Origin: Kaistia adipata DSM 17808
GTDB taxonomy: Bacteria; Pseudomonadota; Alphaproteobacteria; Rhizobiales; Kaistiaceae
Assembly (NCBI RefSeq): GCF_000423225.1
Contig: NZ_KE383991.1
Span: forward strand, 1,250,217-1,314,216
DNA: 64,000 nucleotides
Reading direction: 5' to 3'
The position numbers were made by a program, and so were the translations under genes. The notes beneath the pieces are model-generated. The model searched no databases, had not been told where the DNA came from, and saw nothing but the letters and a program-made list of their open reading frames with translations. Below, one piece after another: positions 59,211 through 64,000 of this stretch. The stretch's first letter is position 1, and the number at the start of each line of letters is the position of its first letter.

Positions 59211-59900
59211 TCAGACGCGTTCAAACACAAGCAGTGTGAAAAACCCGATCGGACCGACCCGGCGGCGGTCGATCAGGCGCAGGTCCGGCCGGCCGAGAAT
59301 GCGGCCGATGTCGAAATCCATGTGCCAGCCGAGCGAGGCCGAAAGCGGCGCCAGCTTCTCGCCCATCCAGCCCCGCCAACCCTTTTGCTCGGGAAAATGG
59401 CTGACCAGCACGACGGCGCCGCCGGGCCTGGTGACGCGGGCGAGCTCGGCCATCACGGCCTTGGGATCCGGCACGACGGTCAGCACGAACATCGCGACCG
59501 AGGTATCGAAGCTCTCGTCGGCCATCGGCATCTCGCCGGCGTCGGCGACGTCGAGCGCCTCGACATTGGCGAGCTTGCCGGAAGCGACGCGCTCGCGCGC
59601 GATGTCGAGCATCTCCGGCGAGAGGTCGATGCCGGTGATGCGGTGGTCGGCGCGGTAATGCGGCAGCGAGATGCCGGTGCCGACGCCGCATTCGAGAATG
59701 CGGCCGGCGGGCAGCTCGTTGACGAAGCCGACGGCCGAGCGCCGGCCGGCCTCGAAGACATAGCCGAAGACGCGATCATAGATCGGCGCCCAGCGGGCAT
59801 AGGTGCTGCGGACCGCTTCCTCGTCGATCCGCGCCGCGCGCTTTCGGTTGCCGGCGAAGGACTTCCACTTGCGGGCGACGTCTTCAAAGAATTCCGGCAT
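59211..59900 (-). CDS. pmtA: Phosphatidylethanolamine N-methyltransferase, Rhodobacter type (class I SAM methyltransferase)
   Basis: A 229-residue methyltransferase. The family opening EAVRSTYARWAPIYDRVFGYVFEAGRR is followed by motif I ILECGVGTGISLPHY, motif II GIDLSPEMLDIAR and MPMADESFDTSVAMFVLTVVPDP, then RPGGAVVLVSHF and LGWHMDFDI, all characteristic of Rhodobacter-type PmtA. It would methylate phosphatidylethanolamine stepwise to phosphatidylcholine at the membrane surface. The ATG at 59898-59900 has GAGGGAG upstream. It follows mnmA by nine bases, so they share a transcript. Confidence 0.75.
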   Translation of the reverse strand: MPEFFEDVARKWKSFAGNRKRAARIDEEAVRSTYARWAPIYDRVFGYVFEAGRRSAVGFVNELPAGRILECGVGTGISLPHYRADHRITGIDLSPEMLDIARERVASGKLANVEALDVADAGEMPMADESFDTSVAMFVLTVVPDPKAVMAELARVTRPGGAVVLVSHFPEQKGWRGWMGEKLAPLSASLGWHMDFDIGRILGRPDLRLIDRRRVGPIGFFTLLVFERV

Positions 59901-59909
59901 TGCTCTCCC

Positions 59910-61103
59910 TCAGGCTGCTGCGACATGATCCGAGACGATCAGGCGACGCAACGCCTCTTCCGCCTCGGCGTTCCGTTCGGCCCGCGCGATCCAGCCACCG
60001 CCGAGAACGCGCGCGCCCTCCCCCTCGCCGCCATAGAACACACAGGCCTGACCGGGGGCGACCCCGGTTTCGCCATCGAGCAGCGAGACCCGCGTCTCGC
60101 CGTCGCGCTGGACCAACTCGGCGCGCTGCGGCGCGCGGGTCGAGCGCACGCGCGCGAAGATTTCGAGCCCCTCGGCGGCGGCGGCCTCGAGCGCCGCGTC
60201 GCCGAGCCAGTTGACGCTGCGCAGCACCAGGCGGCGGGCGGCGAGCGCCTCGCGCGGGCCAACGATGACGCGCTGCCGCACGGCGTCGAGATGGATGACG
60301 TAGAGCGGGTCGGCGGCGGCGACGCCGAGGCCGCGCCGCTGGCCGACGGTATAATGGATGATGCCCTCGTGCCGGCCGAGCACGCGGCCGTCGATGTGGA
60401 CGATGTCGCCGCCCTCGGCGGCGCCGGGCTTCAGCCGCTCGATGACGTCGGAATACTTGCCGTTCGGCACGAAGCAGATGTCCTGGCTGTCATGCTTGTC
60501 GGCGATCTCGAGCCCGAGCTCGCGGGCGATGGCGCGCGTCTCCGGCTTGGTCAGCCGGCCGAGCGGGAAGCGGATGAAGTCGAGCTGCTCCTGGGTCGTC
60601 GCGAACAGGAAGTAGCTCTGGTCGCGATCGAGGTCGGCCGGGCGGAACATGCCGCGATGGCCGCTTTCGAGCCGCCGGCTCTCGACATAGTGGCCGGTCG
60701 CCAGCGCCGCCGCGCCGAGCTCGCGCGCGGTCGTCAGCAGGTCGGAGAACTTGACCGTCTGGTTGCAGGCGACGCAGGGGATCGGCGTCTCGCCGGCGAT
60801 GTAGCTGGCCGCGAAGCTGTCGATCACCGACTTGCGGAAGCGCTCCTCGTAGTCGAGCACATAGTGCGGGATGCCGAGCCGCTCGGCGACGCGGCGCGCG
60901 TCGTGGATGTCCTGGCCGGCGCAGCAGGCGCCCTTGCGGTGCGTCGCCTCGCCATGATCGTAGAGCTGCAGCGTCATGCCGACGACGTCATAGCCCTCGC
61001 GTTTCAACAGCCCGGCGACGACGGAGGAATCGACACCGCCCGACATCGCGACGACGATGCGCGTGTCTTCGGGGCGGCCGGGAAGATCGAGGCTGTTGAG
61101 CAT
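59910..61103 (-). CDS. mnmA: tRNA 2-thiouridine(34) synthase MnmA
   Basis: A 397-residue enzyme that uses ATP and persulfide sulfur to thiolate U34 of tRNA-Lys, Glu and Gln. The PP-loop [12 protein letters not shown] is near residue 19. The first catalytic cysteine is in [11 protein letters not shown] and the second in [12 protein letters not shown], with the D-x-x-G and [11 protein letters not shown] landmarks. The length and start (MLNSLDLP) are normal. It is transcribed with pmtA. Confidence 0.95.
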   Translation of the reverse strand: MLNSLDLPGRPEDTRIVVAMSGGVDSSVVAGLLKREGYDVVGMTLQLYDHGEATHRKGACCAGQDIHDARRVAERLGIPHYVLDYEERFRKSVIDSFAASYIAGETPIPCVACNQTVKFSDLLTTARELGAAALATGHYVESRRLESGHRGMFRPADLDRDQSYFLFATTQEQLDFIRFPLGRLTKPETRAIARELGLEIADKHDSQDICFVPNGKYSDVIERLKPGAAEGGDIVHIDGRVLGRHEGIIHYTVGQRRGLGVAAADPLYVIHLDAVRQRVIVGPREALAARRLVLRSVNWLGDAALEAAAAEGLEIFARVRSTRAPQRAELVQRDGETRVSLLDGETGVAPGQACVFYGGEGEGARVLGGGWIARAERNAEAEEALRRLIVSDHVAAA

Positions 61104-61430
61104 GGTGCAACTGCTTTGCCGTGGTGCCGCGCAGGGCCCGTGCCGGGCGACGGCGGAAACGCAAGGGGGCGGCGGGGCCGCGTCAGGCCCGGACTATAAT
61201 GTCGATCGCGTCATCTTCAAGGCGCGGCGGCCGCATTCGGCGCCCGACGGGACAGCGCTTCCGCGCCGGCGCGCGGCCCGGCATGGCGGATTTCCGGCGC
61301 AAACACGGCATTTCCGCGAGGTTGCAGGCGGCTGCAATCCTTACCGAGTGGTTGAGAGGGGTTTAGCCCTTTTTTAAAGCCGACATCGTAGTCTCGCTTT
61401 CGACAAGGTCAGGTTGAGTGTGAGAGTAGA
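61104..61430. other. Intergenic control region between mnmA and sciP
   Basis: About 325 bp between divergent core genes. It includes a perfect TATAAT hexamer near 61195, in a GC-rich setting without a convincing -35, and a T-rich stretch at 61360-61376. No gene or known motif with full spacing was found, including TTAA-N7-TTAA CtrA boxes. Confidence 0.4.
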
Positions 61431-61706
61431 ATGACCGATCAAATGCGTCCGCGCGTCAAATACGTCATCGGACCGGACGGAAGTCCGCTTACGATTGCCG
61501 ATTTGCCGCCGCGTGACACGAAACGTTGGGTTATACGCCGCAAGGCAGAAGTCGTCGCGGCGGTGCGGGGGGGCCTGCTCAGCCTAGAAGAGGCGTGTCA
61601 GCGTTATACGCTGACCGTCGAGGAGTTCATCTCCTGGCAGCAATCGATCGACCAGCACGGCCTCGCCGGGCTCCGGACGACGCGGATTCAGCAATATCGC
61701 CAGTAG
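61431..61706 (+). CDS. sciP: SciP-like CtrA inhibitor (DUF1153)
   Basis: A 91-residue protein. The conserved block PRVKYVIGPDGSPLTIADLP, then RWVIRRKAEVVAAVRGGLLS, LEEACQRYTLTVEEFISWQQ and LAGLRTTRIQQYRQ covers nearly the whole chain and is the DUF1153/SciP family. In Caulobacter SciP is a small helical DNA-contacting protein that blocks transcription activation by the cell-cycle regulator CtrA. Its presence supports an alphaproteobacterial host. Confidence 0.92.
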   Translation: MTDQMRPRVKYVIGPDGSPLTIADLPPRDTKRWVIRRKAEVVAAVRGGLLSLEEACQRYTLTVEEFISWQQSIDQHGLAGLRTTRIQQYRQ

Positions 61707-61743
61707 ATCGCGCGGCTCTGTCAAAGCCACGCCACGAAAATCG

Positions 61744-61776
61744 AAAAGGCCGGCGCATCGCCGGCCTTTTTCTTTT
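61744..61776 (+). terminator. Rho-independent terminator of sciP
   Basis: GGCCGGCG at 61748-61755 pairs with CGCCGGCC at 61759-61766 around a three-base loop, flanked by AAAA before and TTTTTCTTTTT after. Confidence 0.92.
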
Positions 61777-61810
61777 TCCCGGATCAGAGCCTTGGAGAAT
61801 TGTCTTCCTT

Positions 61811-61934
61811 CACCTCTCCCTGAGGGAGAGGTCGACGGCCGCAGGCCGGCGGGTGAGGGTTTACAGCCTCACCCGGAGAATTCCCTAAACCCTCACCCGG
61901 AGCTTCGCTCCGACCTCTCCCTCAGGGAGAGGTG
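61811..61934. repeat. Palindromic intergenic repeat pair (REP/BIME-like)
   Basis: CACCTCTCCCTGAGGGAGAG leading into GTCG (61811-61834) recurs in inverted form at 61911-61934. Each unit is itself nearly palindromic (CTCCCTGAGGGAG type). Between them a second inverted pair, CGGGTGAGGGTTTA and AAACCCTCACCCGG, is visible. The full element is 124 bp of nested inverted repeats between convergent genes. Such elements are usually dispersed many times in hyphomicrobial genomes. Confidence 0.8.
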
Positions 61935-61955
61935 CAGAAAAGAATAGCCCTCCCC

Positions 61956-62657
61956 TCAGAGCGTCAGCGTCTCGCCGACCGCCGGCACCGCCACCTTGGC
62001 ATCGGCGCCCTTCATCGCCTCGACGAACTTGTCCGCCGTCGCATCGAGCAGGCCGAACGTGGCGTAGTGGCAGGGAATCACGGTGTCGAAATGGAAGAAG
62101 CGGCGTGCCGCCAGCGCCGCCACCTTGCCGCCCATGGTGAAGCGGTCGCCGATCGGCAGGATGCCGATCTTCGGCTGGTAGATCTCGTCGATCAGCGCCA
62201 TGTCGGAGAAGATGTCGGTGTCGCCGGCGTGGTAGAGTGTCTTCTCGCCCGGCGCGCGGAGAACGAGGCCATGCGGCAGGCCCAACGACATGGCGACGCC
62301 GTTCCTGTCGATCATGCCCGACGAATGATGCGCCACGGTCATCGAGACGCGGAAGGCGCCGAGGTCGATCGTGCCGCCCGAGTTCATCGCCTCGAGCTTG
62401 CCGACGCCATGGTGGCCGAGATAGGCGGCGAGGTCGGCATCCGCGACGACGGTGGCGCCGGTCGCCCTGGCGATCGGGATGGTATCGCCGAGATGATCGC
62501 CATGGCCATGCGTCAGCAGGATGTGCGTCAGGCCGCGGGTCCATCGCGCGGTGTCGCCCTTGAAGGACGGATTCCCGCTCAGGAACGGATCGATCAGGAT
62601 GACGGCGCCGTCGATCTCGATGTGGAAGGCGGCATGGCCGAGCCAGGTGAGCTTCAT
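61956..62657 (-). CDS. UPF0173 metal-dependent hydrolase (metallo-beta-lactamase fold)
   Basis: A 233-residue cytoplasmic hydrolase. The opening [24 protein letters not shown] is followed by the metal motif [10 protein letters not shown] (HxHxDH), the later histidine VAHHSSGMI and [11 protein letters not shown] with the bridging aspartate, then [13 protein letters not shown]. It matches the YtkL/UPF0173 family, whose substrate is unknown. It is divergent from the YqaA gene. Confidence 0.9.
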   Translation of the reverse strand: MKLTWLGHAAFHIEIDGAVILIDPFLSGNPSFKGDTARWTRGLTHILLTHGHGDHLGDTIPIARATGATVVADADLAAYLGHHGVGKLEAMNSGGTIDLGAFRVSMTVAHHSSGMIDRNGVAMSLGLPHGLVLRAPGEKTLYHAGDTDIFSDMALIDEIYQPKIGILPIGDRFTMGGKVAALAARRFFHFDTVIPCHYATFGLLDATADKFVEAMKGADAKVAVPAVGETLTL

Positions 62658-62791
62658 GATGTCGTATCCATCCTCTGTCGGTTCCTCGGGGCAATATGGC
62701 GACGCGCGCCGAATTGACCAGCCCCGCCGCGCTGCAAGCTTGCCGTGCCGGGCGCGATCCCCGATAAGGGCGTGAGCAAATCAGGAGGATC

Positions 62792-63415
62792 GTGTCGGAG
62801 ATGGAAGCGCGCGTACCGCAGGCCGAGCGCAAGGGCGTGATGAAGCGCCTGTTCGACCGCATCATGGTCCTGTCGGCCGGCAAGCACGCCCTGTGGCTGC
62901 TGGCCGTGGTCTCGTTCACCGAGGCCTCGTTCTTCCCGATTCCGCCCGATCCGGTGCTGGCCGCCATCGTGCTGGCGCGGCGCGACCGCGCCTGGCTGGC
63001 GGCGCTCGTCTGCACCCTCGCCTCGGTGCTCGGCGGCCTGTTCGGCTACGCCATCGGCTACGGCCTGTACGAGGCGATCGGCGCGCCGGTCATCGCCTTC
63101 TACAATCTCCAGGAAGCCTTCCATACCTTCCAGCTTCGCTTCGACGAATGGGGCGGCTGGATCATCGTCGCCAAGGGGCTGACGCCGATCCCGTTCAAGC
63201 TGGTGACGATCGCCTCCGGCGTTGCCCACCTCAACCTGTGGACCTTCGTCATCGCCTGCGTGGTCACGCGCGGCCTGCGCTTCCTGCTGGTCGCGGCGCT
63301 GTTCTACGCCTTCGGCCCGCAGGCGCGCGCCATCATCGACAAGCATTTCTCGACGGTGATGATCCTCGGCACGATCCTCGTCATCCTCGGCTTCGTCGCC
63401 ATCATCTACATCTGA
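62792..63415 (+). CDS. YqaA family (DedA/VTT-like) inner membrane protein
   Basis: A 207-residue membrane protein with four to five hydrophobic segments. Landmarks are [24 protein letters not shown] (re-entrant helix with the P-P-x-P motif), [19 protein letters not shown], and [22 protein letters not shown]. The VTT domain family takes part in phospholipid or undecaprenyl-carrier flipping. GTG start at 62792 with GGAGG upstream; ATG at 62801 is an alternative. Confidence 0.85.
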   Translation: MSEMEARVPQAERKGVMKRLFDRIMVLSAGKHALWLLAVVSFTEASFFPIPPDPVLAAIVLARRDRAWLAALVCTLASVLGGLFGYAIGYGLYEAIGAPVIAFYNLQEAFHTFQLRFDEWGGWIIVAKGLTPIPFKLVTIASGVAHLNLWTFVIACVVTRGLRFLLVAALFYAFGPQARAIIDKHFSTVMILGTILVILGFVAIIYI

Positions 63416-63423
63416 GGCCCGGC

Positions 63424-63945
63424 ATGAGCGGCACGATCCTGGAACTGGGCGAACTGGAGCTGGCGCTGCCTCAGGCGGCGCCCCTCATCGGCCTCGATCT
63501 CGGCACCAAGACGATCGGCGTCGCGATCTCCGATCTCGGCCGGCGCATCGCCTCGCCGCTCGTCCTGATCAACCGCGTCAAGTTCACGCTCGACGCCGAG
63601 GCGCTGATCAAGCTGATCGGCGAGCGCCAGGTGGCGGCGATCGTCATCGGGCTGCCCCTCAACATGGACGGTTCGGAGGGCCCGCGCGCCCAGGCGACGC
63701 GAGCCTTCGTGCGCAACCTGCTGCCGAAGATCGAGATCCCGGTCGCGTTCTGGGACGAACGGCTCTCGACCGTCGCCGTGACGCGCACGCTGCTCGAGGC
63801 CGACACCAGCCGCAAGCGGCGCGGCGAGCTGGTCGACAAGATGGCCGCCGCCTTCATCCTGCAGGGCGCGCTCGACCGGCTGCAGAAGCTGCTGCGCGAC
63901 CGCCAGCCGGACGATGAGGACGATCAGCCCTTCGGGCAGATGTAG
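63424..63945 (+). CDS. ruvX: RuvX/YqgF family protein, putative pre-16S rRNA nuclease
   Basis: A 173-residue RNase H-fold protein. The first metal aspartate lies in [16 protein letters not shown], then [23 protein letters not shown], the glutamate in [15 protein letters not shown] and the late aspartate in [16 protein letters not shown]. It is the RuvX/YqgF family, needed for 16S rRNA 5' end maturation in E. coli. The ATG at 63424 is eight bases after the YqaA stop. Confidence 0.92.
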   Translation: MSGTILELGELELALPQAAPLIGLDLGTKTIGVAISDLGRRIASPLVLINRVKFTLDAEALIKLIGERQVAAIVIGLPLNMDGSEGPRAQATRAFVRNLLPKIEIPVAFWDERLSTVAVTRTLLEADTSRKRRGELVDKMAAAFILQGALDRLQKLLRDRQPDDEDDQPFGQM

Positions 63946-64000
63946 TCGATGAAGGCGCGCGCGTCGAAGCGGGCGTCGAGCATGCCGTAGGTCGAGCGCC
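63924..64000 (-). CDS. C-terminal end of an unidentified gene, cut by the window edge
   Basis: An open minus-strand frame ends with ...[23 protein letters not shown] and a TGA at 63924-63926. It overlaps the 3' end of ruvX by 22 bases in convergent orientation. Too little is visible to assign a family. Confidence 0.5.
   Translation of the reverse strand, partial: RSTYGMLDARFDARAFIDYICPKG

Noticed and set aside
1-64000. CRISPR array
   Set aside because: No series of short direct repeats with regular spacers was seen anywhere in the window.

Overview
The window reads as chromosomal DNA of a GC-rich alphaproteobacterium, most likely a member of the Hyphomicrobiales. The right edge carries typical alphaproteobacterial core genes: a SciP-type CtrA inhibitor, a Rhodobacter-type PmtA, mnmA, a UPF0173 hydrolase, a YqaA-type membrane protein and ruvX. 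The rest is rich in sugar ABC transporters. The genus cannot be fixed from sequence alone; a Kaistia-like organism would fit.

Layout. (1) 0.1-1.7 kb: a GntR/FCD regulator and a 30-residue peptide with a lasso-type leader but no visible maturation enzymes. (2) 1.7-7.9 kb: a LacI regulator with a twin palindromic operator, a CUT1 sugar transporter without its own ATPase, and an ADP-ribosylglycohydrolase-like enzyme with a large C-terminal extension. (3) 8.0-15.3 kb: a convergent amidohydrolase, then a ROK regulator with a ribose-type (CUT2) ABC transporter, and an unrecognised cytoplasmic protein. (4) 15.6-38.1 kb: an exopolysaccharide/capsule locus. Its left arm, on the minus strand, has an export protein, a secreted beta-propeller, a LegB-like 4,6-dehydratase, a PglC-type phosphoglycosyltransferase, a DegT aminotransferase and a nucleotidyltransferase. 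A regulatory block follows (response regulator, HWE kinase, LuxR-type protein). Its right arm has a stand-alone A-T-TE NRPS-like protein, a GT4 glycosyltransferase, a Wzy-like polymerase, an AsnB-type amidotransferase, a Wzc-like chain-length protein, a P-loop protein and a Wzx flippase. (5) 38.7-44.6 kb: a 1982-residue DUF4011-helicase-nuclease-DUF3320 protein, the architecture of the single-gene Hhe anti-phage system. (6) 44.8-58.0 kb: a catabolic island with a GMC dehydrogenase and its small subunit, an aldehyde dehydrogenase, a deacetylase-type amidohydrolase, an ABC importer with naturally fused permeases, an RpiR regulator, a threonine-synthase-like PLP enzyme and a Gfo/Idh/MocA dehydrogenase. 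(7) 58.2-59.1 kb: a decayed tyrosine integrase next to tRNA-Met(CAT). (8) 59.2-64 kb: core genes.

How it fits together. The polysaccharide locus appears to make a lipid-linked 4-amino-4,6-dideoxy sugar (nucleotidyltransferase, dehydratase, aminotransferase, then PglC-like transferase), elongate it, flip, polymerise and export it. The A-T-TE protein and AsnB suggest that an amino acid or amide decoration is added. The catabolic island could import and oxidise a sugar or amino-sugar derivative. The tRNA-adjacent integrase remnant, IS-like scraps, defence gene and more AT-rich spacers suggest that roughly 38.6-59.05 kb is acquired DNA.

Limits: family assignments come from reading motifs by eye. 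No database search was run, and start codons were chosen from visible ribosome binding sites and overlaps.
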